The translations under genes and the position numbers were made by a program. The notes below the pieces were generated by a model, which worked only from the letters and a program-made list of their open reading frames with translations, did no database searches and had not been told where the DNA came from. From Agrobacterium cucumeris (GTDB taxonomy: Bacteria; Pseudomonadota; Alphaproteobacteria; Rhizobiales; Rhizobiaceae): a stretch of DNA of 64,000 nt. Shown here piece by piece: positions 43,769 through 52,501 of this stretch. The stretch covers positions 1,917,001-1,981,000 of the forward strand of contig NZ_CP080388.1 of assembly GCF_030036535.1 (NCBI RefSeq). Direction: 5' to 3'. Numbering within the stretch: the stretch's first letter is position 1; each line of letters begins with the position of its first letter.

Positions 43769-44749
43769 ATGTATGTCGGCACCCAGGTTGCTGCACGCGA
43801 TGATGAGGATTTCAAGGTTTGGGCGCAGCTCGGCGTCAAAAACATAAGCGCTGACCCGCCCGGAAAACCCGCGAGCTGGGTTCTCGATGACTTCGAGCGT
43901 CTGCGCGACAAGGTCGAAAGTTTTGGTCTGGTGCTGGACATGGTGCAACTGCCCCTGCCTTCCCGGCCGATCGAACAGGCATCGTATCCCGATATCCTGC
44001 TTGCCGGTCCGGAGCGTGACCGGCAGATCGATGCCGTCTGCACGATGATCGAGAACATTGCCAAAGCCGGCATTCCGGCAGCGAAATACAATCTCAACCT
44101 CATCGGCATTCCGCGCACTGAAATGGAACGTGGCCGCGGCGGTTCGCTGAATGAAGCGTGGCGCTGGGAAAAGGCCGACCACAATGCCGATCCGGGTGTC
44201 GCCGGGGTGCTTTCGGAAGACGAGAACTGGGAGCGCATCGATTATTTCCTCGAGCGCGTGGTGCCGGTCGCGGCAAGCAACCGGGTCCGCTTGGCATGCC
44301 ATCCGCACGATCCCTATACGCCGCCGGGCTATAAGGGCGTCACCCGCGTGCTTGGCACCGTAGAGGGCCTGAAGAAATTCGTACAGATGCGCGAAAATCC
44401 CTATCACGGCCTGAATTTCTGCCAGGGGTCGATTGGCGAGATGCTCGATAATCCGCGTGAGGAGATCGACGACATCATCCGCTGGTTCGGCAGCCGCGAC
44501 AAGATTTTCAACGTCCATTTCCGCAATATCAGCGGCGGCAAGCTGTCGTTCATGGAGACGTTCCCCGATGAGGGCGACATGGACATGGTGCGTTCGCTGA
44601 AGCTCTACCATGAGCTGGGCTATCGCTACATGATCATGCCCGATCATGTGCCGACGATTGCCGGCCGTGACGCTGTCGGTGTCGCCTTCGCCTTCTGCTA
44701 CGGCTATATCGCAGCACTTCTGGAAGCACTCAACAACAAGCATCTTTGA
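43769..44749 (+). CDS. Mannonate dehydratase (UxuA) family protein
   Basis: 326 residues from the ATG at 43769, which has a GGAGAGAGGAGAG ribosome site; the frame stays open far upstream into gntR but has no signal there. Conserved UxuA active-site stretches are visible: ACHPHDPYTPPG, LNFCQGSIGEM (Cys), FNVHFRN (His), FPDEGDMDMVRSL and MMPDHVP (Asp-His). The fold is a xylose-isomerase-like TIM barrel. It is shorter than E. coli UxuA (about 394), so a related sugar-acid dehydratase or isomerase is also possible. It should act on the compound imported by the adjacent ABC system. Confidence 0.85.
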   Translation: MYVGTQVAARDDEDFKVWAQLGVKNISADPPGKPASWVLDDFERLRDKVESFGLVLDMVQLPLPSRPIEQASYPDILLAGPERDRQIDAVCTMIENIAKAGIPAAKYNLNLIGIPRTEMERGRGGSLNEAWRWEKADHNADPGVAGVLSEDENWERIDYFLERVVPVAASNRVRLACHPHDPYTPPGYKGVTRVLGTVEGLKKFVQMRENPYHGLNFCQGSIGEMLDNPREEIDDIIRWFGSRDKIFNVHFRNISGGKLSFMETFPDEGDMDMVRSLKLYHELGYRYMIMPDHVPTIAGRDAVGVAFAFCYGYIAALLEALNNKHL

Positions 44750-44823
44750 CCGTTTCAGGCCGGTCGGCGCAGGTTCGCGCCGCCGGCTTCATCCATAACT
44801 ACCGATCTGTAGGAGGAGCAGGT

Positions 44824-46410
44824 ATGAGAAAATCATTGATCCGTCTCGCATTCACCACCGTTCTGGGGGCAATGCTTGTGCCGGCGGCGCCAAGTCTGGC
44901 AAAAACCCCCAACGACCAGCTTATCATTGCAACGTCGCTGGCTCAGGTTCTGTCGCTTGATCCGCATCAGGCCACCGAAGCCAAGGCCAACGAAATCATG
45001 GCCAATCTTTATGATCGCCTGATTTCGGTGGATGGTTCGGGCAAGGTTTCGCCGCAGCTGGCGGAGCGTTGGGAGACAGACGACAAGGGCATCACGTTCC
45101 ATCTTCGCGAGGCAAAATTCGCGTCCGGCAATCCCGTCACCTCTGCGGATGTGGTTTATTCGTTCAGCCGCCTGTTGAAGATGAACCAGGCGGCTGCCGC
45201 CAATCTTAAGCGTGTCGGTTATAATGCTGACAATGTCGACAAGCTGGTGAGCGCGCCGGATGAAAAAACGGTCCGCATCGAACTTTCCGGTGAAACCACG
45301 TCCGAACTGCTGCTCTATCGCCTTGCCATGGTCATCGCCAGCGTTGTCGACAGCAAGGAACTCAAGTCCCATGAAGTCAATGATGATTGGGGCAATGCCT
45401 GGCTGAGAACGAATTCCGCCGGTTCCGGCCCGTTCACGCTCAATCGCTGGTCGCCCAATGAGATCATCATTCTCGAGGCCAACAAGGATTATGTGGCCGG
45501 CAGCCCGAAAATGCGTCGCGTCATCGTGCGACACGTGCCGGAAAGCCAGGTCGAGCGTCTTATGCTGGAGCGCGGCGATATCGACATTGCCAGCGCGCTG
45601 ACGGCGGCCGACCTTGCGATCTTCAACAACAAGGAAGGTTTTCAGATCCAGCGCGTGCCGACCGGCGGTTTCTACGTTCTGTCCATGAATGCCGGCAAGG
45701 AGCCTTTGTCCAACCCCAAGGTCCGCGAAGCGATTGCCTATGGCATCGATTACAAGGGCATGGAAAAGACCATCATGGGGCCTTATGGCCGGGCACGCAC
45801 GGTGCCGGTGCCGGAGAATTTCGAATATGCCATTCCAAGCCCGGACTGGAAACTCGATGTTCCCAAAGCCAAGGAACTGCTTAAGGAAGCCGGATATGAG
45901 AACGGCTTTACGCTTAATCTGAAGACGATTGCGCAGACACCGCGTATCGACCTTGCCACCGCAATCCAGGCGTCTCTGAGCCAGATCGGCATCAAGGTCA
46001 ACATTCAGCAGGGCAACGGTTCGGACGTCATTGCCGCCCACCGCGCCCGCGATTTCGATCTGCTCATTCCGCAGACCGGCGCCTATATGCCGAATGTGCT
46101 GGGTTCGATGGAGCAGTTTTCCAGCAACCCTGACAATTCGCTTGCCGCCAATAATGCCGGTAATTTCGTCTGGCGCTCGGCCTGGGACATTCCGGAACTG
46201 ACTGCGTTGACGGCAAAGGCTTCGCTTGAGCCTGACGCCAAGAAGCGTGGTGCAATCTACACCGAGATGCAGGAAAAGTTCGTAGCGCAGAATCCGGCCG
46301 TGCTGCCGATGTTCGAGCGGTTCGAACCGATCGTGCTGAATGCGCGCGTGAAGGACTATGTCGGCCATCCAAGCCAGACGACGCGGCTGGAAAAAGTGAC
46401 GAAGGACTAA
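44824..46410 (+). CDS. ABC transporter solute-binding protein, family 5 (peptide/opine/sugar type)
   Basis: 528 residues from the ATG at 44824, preceded by TAGGAGGAGC; the frame open from 44746 precedes the signal peptide and is not used. The signal peptide ends near AAPSLA. The mature protein has the family 5 features SLDPHQATEAKANEIMANLYDRL and WETDDKGITFHLREAKFASG. It is the periplasmic receptor for the divergent DppBCDF-like operon. The UxuA-family neighbour suggests that the ligand is a sugar-acid-containing compound rather than a peptide; this is inference. Confidence 0.92.
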   Translation: MRKSLIRLAFTTVLGAMLVPAAPSLAKTPNDQLIIATSLAQVLSLDPHQATEAKANEIMANLYDRLISVDGSGKVSPQLAERWETDDKGITFHLREAKFASGNPVTSADVVYSFSRLLKMNQAAAANLKRVGYNADNVDKLVSAPDEKTVRIELSGETTSELLLYRLAMVIASVVDSKELKSHEVNDDWGNAWLRTNSAGSGPFTLNRWSPNEIIILEANKDYVAGSPKMRRVIVRHVPESQVERLMLERGDIDIASALTAADLAIFNNKEGFQIQRVPTGGFYVLSMNAGKEPLSNPKVREAIAYGIDYKGMEKTIMGPYGRARTVPVPENFEYAIPSPDWKLDVPKAKELLKEAGYENGFTLNLKTIAQTPRIDLATAIQASLSQIGIKVNIQQGNGSDVIAAHRARDFDLLIPQTGAYMPNVLGSMEQFSSNPDNSLAANNAGNFVWRSAWDIPELTALTAKASLEPDAKKRGAIYTEMQEKFVAQNPAVLPMFERFEPIVLNARVKDYVGHPSQTTRLEKVTKD

Positions 46411-46442
46411 GGGTAAAACCACATACCATCTGAAAACCTGTG

Positions 46443-46468
46443 ACGGGCGGTCTTACCGCCCGTTTTTT
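46443..46468 (+). terminator. Intrinsic terminator
   Basis: ACGGGCGG-TCTTA-CCGCCCGT followed by a T6 run (counting the stem's last T), 32 nt after the binding-protein stop. Confidence 0.9.
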
Positions 46469-46531
46469 ATGGGCAGTTGCAGCGTGATGTTTTAGGGCAA
46501 ACCGTTGGTTTCAGGCGATTATCGTCATCAT

Positions 46532-46545
46532 CCCGAAATTTCGGG
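46532..46545. repeat. Perfect 14-bp palindrome
   Basis: CCCGAAATTTCGGG lies about 110 bp upstream of the membrane-protein start at 46654. It could be a regulator site or a short transcript hairpin; nothing else in 46469-46653 was recognised. Confidence 0.4.
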
Positions 46546-46653
46546 GGTTTTCTCAGGGACTTCATCGGATTAGACCCTGTGATGATCATTCCTTCCGCTG
46601 GGCGAGAGTCGCAAACTCCGCTCATCAACCTCCCGCAAAATACGTTGACGATC

Positions 46654-47757
46654 ATGAACCTTGCACAGATAAAACTTCCGTCGCGGCCGCTGAGCCTCAA
46701 GCGTGGCGTCATTTCGGTGCCGGCAGCCTATTATTTCTCCATTCCGGTGCTTCTGGTAATCCTGGCGGTGATGCTTGTAGCCGAGGGCCCGGGCATATTG
46801 CGCGACTACCAGATCAGCAAAGATCCGCTGGAGATTGAAAGCGGCGATATCAACGGCAGCTGCAAGACACGCAAGGCGATCTTTACGACCTGCGAGGCGG
46901 ACCTTTCTTATGAGCATGCCGGCGTGAGCTACACGAAGGAAGTCGAGGTTATGTTCGTCGATTTCCATTCCGGCGACTATGAGACCGGGCTGGTCATTTC
47001 CTCGAAAAACCCGGAGCTCGCAACGATCTCCCTCGGCCTCGATATGCTCTGGAACCGCATCATCACGCTCGGCGTATTTGTCGCCCTGCTTGGTTTCGGC
47101 AGTCTGGCAATGCTGTTTACGCTTATCCGCGTTCTGCGAACCCGCCTGCAATTGCGGCATCCTGCCCCTTTGACCGTCATCCCCGTGGCGCTGACGGCAG
47201 TCGCCGAAAAACGCAGCCGTCTTTTCGTGACCTATGCCGATACGGTGAGAGACGCCAGGACCAAGCGGCAGTCCTTCACCCATCTGGAGAGGGGACGCAT
47301 CCCTGTCGTCGTTGGTCACACCGGAAAACACGATGTGGCGCTGGCAGTCTGGCACGGCAATACCGCGCTTCCGGTTCTGCTCGACGACCAGCTGGAACGG
47401 ATCGACCTGTCGGACGAGGAGCGGGCGCAGGCTCTTGCATCAATTGCACCGATGGTTGCGAGCCAGGCGCAGGAAGGCTCCTCTACTGTCGGTGCGGCGA
47501 TAAAGAAACAACCGGGCCTTCTGCGGCGGCTGGGCACTTTTGTCGCAATCGTGGCCGTCATCATTATCGCAGTCTTCGGTTACTGGTTGTGGTACGTCAC
47601 AGCCGCGCCGTCGCAATTCAATTCGCCGGGCATGGACCTCAACAACATGATGCCTGCAGCCCTCAATGAATGGGGTTGCGCCCGTCTGCAGGAGCGCTTT
47701 GCAGACGGCCCGGCACCCTTTGGATGCACTGCGGCCGACTATCGAAGCTGGAAATAA
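46654..47757 (+). CDS. Uncharacterised three-pass membrane protein
   Basis: About 367 residues from the ATG at 46654 (no clear ribosome site; the frame is open back to 46477). Hydrophobic spans lie near residues 28-50, 125-150 and 295-320. Between the first two is a 75-residue probably periplasmic loop with two Cys (INGSCKTRKAIFTTCE). Between the second and third is a soluble domain with paired VVGHTGKHDVALAVWHGN strands. The C-terminal tail holds two more Cys (WGCARLQERF, PFGCTAADYRSW) that could form a disulfide. No family was recognised. It is monocistronic. Confidence 0.78.
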   Translation: MNLAQIKLPSRPLSLKRGVISVPAAYYFSIPVLLVILAVMLVAEGPGILRDYQISKDPLEIESGDINGSCKTRKAIFTTCEADLSYEHAGVSYTKEVEVMFVDFHSGDYETGLVISSKNPELATISLGLDMLWNRIITLGVFVALLGFGSLAMLFTLIRVLRTRLQLRHPAPLTVIPVALTAVAEKRSRLFVTYADTVRDARTKRQSFTHLERGRIPVVVGHTGKHDVALAVWHGNTALPVLLDDQLERIDLSDEERAQALASIAPMVASQAQEGSSTVGAAIKKQPGLLRRLGTFVAIVAVIIIAVFGYWLWYVTAAPSQFNSPGMDLNNMMPAALNEWGCARLQERFADGPAPFGCTAADYRSWK

Positions 47758-47778
47758 CGGCTTTTCTCTCTAATCCCG

Positions 47779-47811
47779 CCGGACCGCGCGCAGTGTTTTG
47801 CGCCGGTCCGG
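47779..47811 (+). terminator. Strong hairpin after the membrane-protein gene
   Basis: CCGGACCG-c-GCGCA pairs with TGCGC-CGGTCCGG around a GTGTTT loop: 13 bp with one bulge. No U-run follows, so it may be a weak terminator or 3'-end stabiliser. Confidence 0.55.
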
Positions 47812-47934
47812 TGCATTTCCTGTTCGGCACAGAACGGATGGCGCCATTTATCAATAGTTGCATTAGAGATTTATAAATAAACCAAATTCATAGTGCGAGC
47901 ATGGGCGGTTCTTCAGAGGCTGGGAGAGTGCATC

Positions 47935-50277
47935 ATGTTCACGGTTCTGGAATGCGTTGCCGTACAACACGACAGGGCTGTCGTGCTTCTTGCGGCATTG
48001 ATCTGCCTGCTTGGCATGCTCGCCTTTTTTCACCTGTTGTTACGTGCGGAGGAAAGTCCGGCTGGCCGCAAGCCCTATTGGGTGCTGACGGCCGCCTTTG
48101 CCGGAGGGCTCAGCGTCTGGGCCACACATTTCGTCGCCATGCTTGCCTATAAGGGTTCGGTCCCTATCGGGTTTGATTTTTTCTTCACGGCTCTTTCCGC
48201 AGGACTTCCGGTTCTGGGTTTCTGGCTGGCGCTCAGGGTGCCCTCGCAGGCAGGTTACAGCCCGGCAATCGTTGGAACGCTGGTGACCGTTTCGGTCGCC
48301 GTCATGCATTTCGTCGGCATGGCGGGAATGGATGCCGCCGCCGCCGTCAGCTATCGCTGGGGGTCGGTTATTGGCGGTTTTGCCGTTGCCTGGGTGTTTT
48401 TTCTTCTGGCTTTTTTCCTGTTTCGCCGTTCCGGCTCCTGGGAACAACGTATCTTCCTTCCGGCCGGCTCTTCGATCCTGGCAATCTGCGCGCTGCACTT
48501 CACCACCGTTTCGGCAACGGTTCTGTCGCCGGATCCTTCCATTTCCGGTCCTGACCCCGATAGTCTCGCAAGGCTGATGGTGATCGGCGCCGTGTCCGGC
48601 GTAACGTTCCTGATCCTTTGTGCGACCGCTACCGCGGCTCTGGTGGATCGCTACCTTGTCGATCTCAAGGGCCTTGTCGATGCGACATTGGATGGCCTTG
48701 CCGTTGTGCGTGATGGTCGTATCGTTGAGCTTAACACCCGTTTTGCCGGTCTTCTCGGCAATGATGAGGTATCCCTGATCGGGAAAAATCCCGATGATCT
48801 GTTCCAGGCCATCGACGGGCAACCCGCCTATCTGCCGCGCCATGCGCCGGTTGAGGCGATCCGCGAGCGGGCCGACCGGCAACAGGTGTTCGAGCTTGCC
48901 GTGCGTACCATCGAATATCGTGGTCGCCCCTGCGAGGTGATGGCCATTCGCGACCTGACGGAGAAGCGCGAGGCGCAGCGGGAAATCGAATATCTCGCAC
49001 GCCATGATGTGCTGACGGGCCTTGCCAACCGTACGATGTTCCAGACGCGGCTGCGCCAGCAAATCGAGAATTGCGACGAAGAGGACGAATTTGCGCTGCT
49101 GGCGCTCGATCTCGACCGGTTCAAGGCGGTCAATGACATATTCGGCCATGCCGAGGGCGACCGGGTGCTGAAAAGGGTTGCTGCCATTCTCCACGAATGC
49201 GCAAGGGCAGGGGATGTGGTCGCGCGCCTCGGCGGCGATGAGTTCGTCATCCTGACGGCCCGGCACACCAAGGCGGATGAGGCGCGCCTGCTCGCCGAGA
49301 CCATCCTTGGCATGTTCGCGCTGAAAATGAATGTTGCCAACGACCCGACCGCGGTCGGCGTCAGCATCGGCATCGCCGTTTTCCCGCGCGACGGTCGGGA
49401 TGATGAAAGCATCATGCACGCGGCAGATCTGGCGCTTTACCGCGCCAAGGTCGGCGGGCGCGGCATATTGGCTTTTTACGATCCTCTGATGGATCAGGAG
49501 GCGCGTGAGCGCCGGCAGCTCGAAACCGATTTGCGGCTTGCCGTCAATCGCAACGAGTTGCTGCTGAACTACCAGCCGGTCCTGTCGGTGGAATGCGGTC
49601 AGGTCGTCGGTTACGAGGCGCTGGTGCGCTGGCAACATCCGACAAGGGGTGTCGTGTCGCCGGATGTTTTCATTCCGATAGCGGAAGAAAGCGGTATCAT
49701 CATCTCGCTCGGCGAATGGGTGCTGCGTGAGGCCTGCCGCCAGGCGAGCACCTGGGCACCGCATCTAAAAATCGCGGTCAATGTCTCGCCATTGCAATTC
49801 TCTCTGGCAAATCTCGGCCATGTCGTCTGCACGGTGCTGATGCAGACCGGTCTTTCGCCGAACCGGCTGGAACTAGAAATCACCGAGGCGGCACTTCTGA
49901 AAGACCGCAAGGCGACGCTGATCATTCTCAACCAGTTGAAGGCGCTGGGCGTTGCCATCGTCATGGACGATTTCGGCACGGGTTATTCTTCGCTCAGCAA
50001 TCTCCAGAGCTTCCCATTCGACAAGATCAAGATCGATCGCAGCTTCATTGCCGCCATGAGCGATGATGACAATGCCCGCGCCATCGTGCGCGCGGTAATC
50101 GGCCTTGGCCGCAGCCTCGATCTGCCGGTGACGGCGGAAGGCATCGAAACCGATGCCCAATATCGCATGGTCGTGGATGAAGGATGCGCGCAGGCACAAG
50201 GTTATCTCTTCGGCAAACCCGATGTGGCGCCTGCCGGGGCTGCAGGTGCGACCACGCGGAAGAAATATTCCGTTTGA
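47935..50277 (+). CDS. MHYT-PAS-GGDEF-EAL c-di-GMP turnover protein
   Basis: 780 residues from the ATG at 47935 (GGGAGAG upstream). The N-terminal 230 residues are an MHYT sensor with seven spans and the repeated motif (WATHFVAMLAY, AVMHFVGMAGM), which is thought to sense gases through metal. A short PAS-like region follows. The GGDEF domain has an intact active site (GGDEF, residues 433-437) and an inhibitory RxxD site (RAGD) five residues before it. The EAL domain has EAL at 561-563, plus ELEITEAAL, DDFGTGYSS and TAEGIET, so it should hydrolyse c-di-GMP. Both activities appear possible. It sits in the inner membrane. Confidence 0.94.
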   Translation: MFTVLECVAVQHDRAVVLLAALICLLGMLAFFHLLLRAEESPAGRKPYWVLTAAFAGGLSVWATHFVAMLAYKGSVPIGFDFFFTALSAGLPVLGFWLALRVPSQAGYSPAIVGTLVTVSVAVMHFVGMAGMDAAAAVSYRWGSVIGGFAVAWVFFLLAFFLFRRSGSWEQRIFLPAGSSILAICALHFTTVSATVLSPDPSISGPDPDSLARLMVIGAVSGVTFLILCATATAALVDRYLVDLKGLVDATLDGLAVVRDGRIVELNTRFAGLLGNDEVSLIGKNPDDLFQAIDGQPAYLPRHAPVEAIRERADRQQVFELAVRTIEYRGRPCEVMAIRDLTEKREAQREIEYLARHDVLTGLANRTMFQTRLRQQIENCDEEDEFALLALDLDRFKAVNDIFGHAEGDRVLKRVAAILHECARAGDVVARLGGDEFVILTARHTKADEARLLAETILGMFALKMNVANDPTAVGVSIGIAVFPRDGRDDESIMHAADLALYRAKVGGRGILAFYDPLMDQEARERRQLETDLRLAVNRNELLLNYQPVLSVECGQVVGYEALVRWQHPTRGVVSPDVFIPIAEESGIIISLGEWVLREACRQASTWAPHLKIAVNVSPLQFSLANLGHVVCTVLMQTGLSPNRLELEITEAALLKDRKATLIILNQLKALGVAIVMDDFGTGYSSLSNLQSFPFDKIKIDRSFIAAMSDDDNARAIVRAVIGLGRSLDLPVTAEGIETDAQYRMVVDEGCAQAQGYLFGKPDVAPAGAAGATTRKKYSV

Positions 50278-50285
50278 AATAAAGC

Positions 50286-50306
50286 GCGACGGCATGATGC
50301 CGTTGC
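50286..50306 (+). terminator. Hairpin after the GGDEF-EAL gene
   Basis: ACGGCAT-G-ATGCCGT (50289-50303) is a perfect dyad extended by GC pairs, directly behind the stop codon. No U-run is seen. Confidence 0.45.
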
Positions 50307-50325
50307 CTGCCTTCCCCAAAATGAT

Positions 50326-50350
50326 GGAACGAGAGTGGACGCAGATCGTT
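50326..50350 (+). promoter_or_regulatory. EcfG-type general stress promoter of the end-joining operon
   Basis: GGAAC (50326-50330), 16 bp, CGTT (50347-50350) fits the alphaproteobacterial sigma-EcfG/RpoE2 consensus exactly. It lies 129 bp before the SDR start. A 9-bp inverted repeat (GTGGACGCA at 50335-50343, TGCGTCCAC at 50365-50373) overlaps its spacer. Confidence 0.75.
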
Positions 50351-50478
50351 AGGGTCACGTGTGATGCGTCCACATCGTCGGCGAGATCCGGCACCGGACG
50401 GCCGGCGTTATCGAGCGATACAAATGCGCTTGTCACGGGACGCACCACGGATGGATATCTATCTATGGAGAGACCGCG

Positions 50479-51372
50479 ATGACAGACCGCCTCGAGCCGC
50501 AGGACCCACGCAGCCAGTATCCGCGTCCGCCATTTTTGACACCCGAACAGGAAATGCCGGGTCTGGTGACGAATATGACGCCTTTTCCGGACCACGGCGA
50601 AAAGAGCTACAAGGGCTCGGGCAAGCTTGCCGGGCGCAAGGCGCTGATAACCGGCGGCGATTCCGGCATTGGCCGTGCTGTTGCCATCGCCTTTGCGCGG
50701 GAGGGTGCTGATGTGGCGATCTCCTATCTGCCCGAAGAGGAATCCGATGCCGAAGAGGTCGTGGCTCTCATCGAGGCGGAAGGTCGCGTGGCCGTGGCGT
50801 TGCCCGGCGATATCACAGATGAGGGCTGGTGCCGGGAACTGGTTGAAAAGGCGGCCGGTGATCTCGACGGCCTGGACATTCTTGTCATCAATGCCGCAAG
50901 ACAGCAGTATCGCCAAGGCATAGACGAGCTGTCGACCGACGATTTCGACCGCACCATGAAGACCAATCTCTACGCGCTGCACTGGATTGCCCAGGCTGCC
51001 GTTCCACACCTGAAGCCGGGCTCGTCGGTGATCACGACAGCATCGATACAGGCCTATGAGCCGTCGCCGATCCTGCTCGACTACGCGACCACCAAGGCCG
51101 GCATTGTCGCCTACACCAAAGCGCTTGCCAAACAGCTGATCGAAAAAGGCGTTCGTGCGAATGCGGTGGCGCCCGGACCTTTCTGGACTGTGCTGCAGCC
51201 GAGCGGCGGCCAGCCCGACGAAAAGGTGCGCAATTTCGGCAAGGACAGCGATTTTGGCCGGCCGGGACAACCTGTGGAACTCGCGCCCGTCTATGTGCTG
51301 CTGGCCTCTCAGGATGGGAGCTTCATCAATGGCGAGGTCTATGGCGTGACCGGTGGCAGGGGCATTGCCTGA
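50479..51372 (+). CDS. Short-chain dehydrogenase (YghA/general stress protein 39-like)
   Basis: 297 residues with the long N-terminal extension typical of this SDR group (Pro-rich, PRSQYPRPPF and MTPFPDHGEKSYKGSGKL). The cofactor motif TGGDSGIG is at residues 58-65, with catalytic Ser189, Tyr202 and Lys206. Orthologous proteins are stress-induced in many bacteria; the substrate is unknown. It is the first gene after the EcfG-type promoter and is followed in the same direction by the end-joining genes. Confidence 0.93.
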   Translation: MTDRLEPQDPRSQYPRPPFLTPEQEMPGLVTNMTPFPDHGEKSYKGSGKLAGRKALITGGDSGIGRAVAIAFAREGADVAISYLPEEESDAEEVVALIEAEGRVAVALPGDITDEGWCRELVEKAAGDLDGLDILVINAARQQYRQGIDELSTDDFDRTMKTNLYALHWIAQAAVPHLKPGSSVITTASIQAYEPSPILLDYATTKAGIVAYTKALAKQLIEKGVRANAVAPGPFWTVLQPSGGQPDEKVRNFGKDSDFGRPGQPVELAPVYVLLASQDGSFINGEVYGVTGGRGIA

Positions 51373-51401
51373 GGGCGGTGTGTCAGTCTTGAGGATATGA
51401 C

Positions 51402-51677
51402 ATGAAACGGCAGGCAGAACGTTCAGATACGCAGGTAAATGCCCTCGACGTCCGCGACCGGCTGATACTGGCGCTTTATGCCCAGCTGAAGGCGGAGCGG
51501 CAGACACGTGAGGCGATGGAATGGGTCATCCGTAACGGTGGCCTCACGCCCGAGGTGCTGGAGGCAATGGCGTCCGACCCCGTGCCGGTGCTGGCTGAGG
51601 CGGATATTCCCGCCATCGAGCGTATTCTCGGCGCTGATCGATCTCCACATGACACTAATAGCGGACGGCCATCATGA
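51402..51677 (+). CDS. Small hypothetical protein upstream of ku
   Basis: 91 residues, acidic and mostly helical (DVRDRLILALYAQLKAERQTREAMEW). No family was recognised. Its stop overlaps the ku start (ATGA), so it is translated with ku; this coupling supports it as a real gene and hints at an accessory or stress role. Confidence 0.65.
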   Translation: MKRQAERSDTQVNALDVRDRLILALYAQLKAERQTREAMEWVIRNGGLTPEVLEAMASDPVPVLAEADIPAIERILGADRSPHDTNSGRPS

Positions 51678-52498
51678 ACCGGAGAGCCAGCTGGAAGGGC
51701 CATCTTGCCTTTGCCGATTTCAACTGCGAAATCGGCCTCTATTCCGCGCTGACCTCCACGGAGAAAATCTCGTTCAACATCGTCAACCGCAAGACCGGCC
51801 ACCGGGTTGAGCGGCAATATGTCGATAGCGATACCGGCGAGGCTGTCGGCCGTGACGATCAGGTCAAGGGTTACGAGCGCGACAATGGTGACTACATCGT
51901 CATCGAAGGCGATGAAATCGCGAAACTGATGCCGGAGAGTGACAAGGTCATTCGCATCCGGCATTTTCTTGAATGCGACGACATCGACAAGCTGTTTTTC
52001 GACAAATCCTATTACCTCGCCCCAACACAGGAAGGCGGGGAGGAGGCGCTGACACTGCTGGCAAAGGCCATGCAGGACGAAAACGTCGTTGCGCTTGGCG
52101 AGGCGGTGCTTTTCCGCCGCAACCGCATGCTGCTGATCCGCCCGAGCGGCAAGGCGCTCGTCGCAACCACGCTGAATTTCGGTTACGAGGTGCGCGCCGA
52201 GAGCAGCGTCTTCAAGTCTATTCCAGATATCCAGTTCGATGACGAGATGCTGGAGCTTGCCGGTCATATCATCGAAACACGCGCCGGCACCTTTGATCCC
52301 TCCGAATATAGCGACCGTTACAATGATGCCCTCGCGGAACTGGTGAAGGCCAAGATCGAGGGCCGGGAAATCCCCAGGCGGGCCGCGCCGAAAGAAGACA
52401 ATGTCATCGATCTGAAAGAGGCCTTGCGCCGCAGCGCGAAGGCCGAAGGCGGGAAGAAAACCGCGACGGGCCGCAGGACTTCCCGGAAAGCGAGCTGA
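51674..52498 (+). CDS. ku: Ku DNA end-binding protein (first copy)
   Basis: 274 residues, typical bacterial Ku. It begins MNRRASWKGHLAFADFNCEIGLYSAL and includes FNIVNRKTGHRVERQYVDSDTGEAV and VIEGDEIAKLMPES, the beta-barrel that encircles DNA ends. The C-terminus is Lys/Arg-rich (GGKKTATGRRTSRKAS), as expected for ligase recruitment and DNA contact. It is 4 nt from ligD, so Ku and LigD are co-expressed for non-homologous end joining. Confidence 0.95.
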   Translation: MNRRASWKGHLAFADFNCEIGLYSALTSTEKISFNIVNRKTGHRVERQYVDSDTGEAVGRDDQVKGYERDNGDYIVIEGDEIAKLMPESDKVIRIRHFLECDDIDKLFFDKSYYLAPTQEGGEEALTLLAKAMQDENVVALGEAVLFRRNRMLLIRPSGKALVATTLNFGYEVRAESSVFKSIPDIQFDDEMLELAGHIIETRAGTFDPSEYSDRYNDALAELVKAKIEGREIPRRAAPKEDNVIDLKEALRRSAKAEGGKKTATGRRTSRKAS

Positions 52499-52501
52499 TG
52501 C

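Noticed and set aside
44833..46422. 529-codon minus-strand frame
   Set aside because: Antisense to a clear family 5 solute-binding protein with signal peptide; shadow of GC-biased codons.
48040..51507. Minus-strand frames of 574 and 544 codons
   Set aside because: They lie opposite the GGDEF-EAL and SDR genes, whose motifs are intact; the antisense products show no domain.
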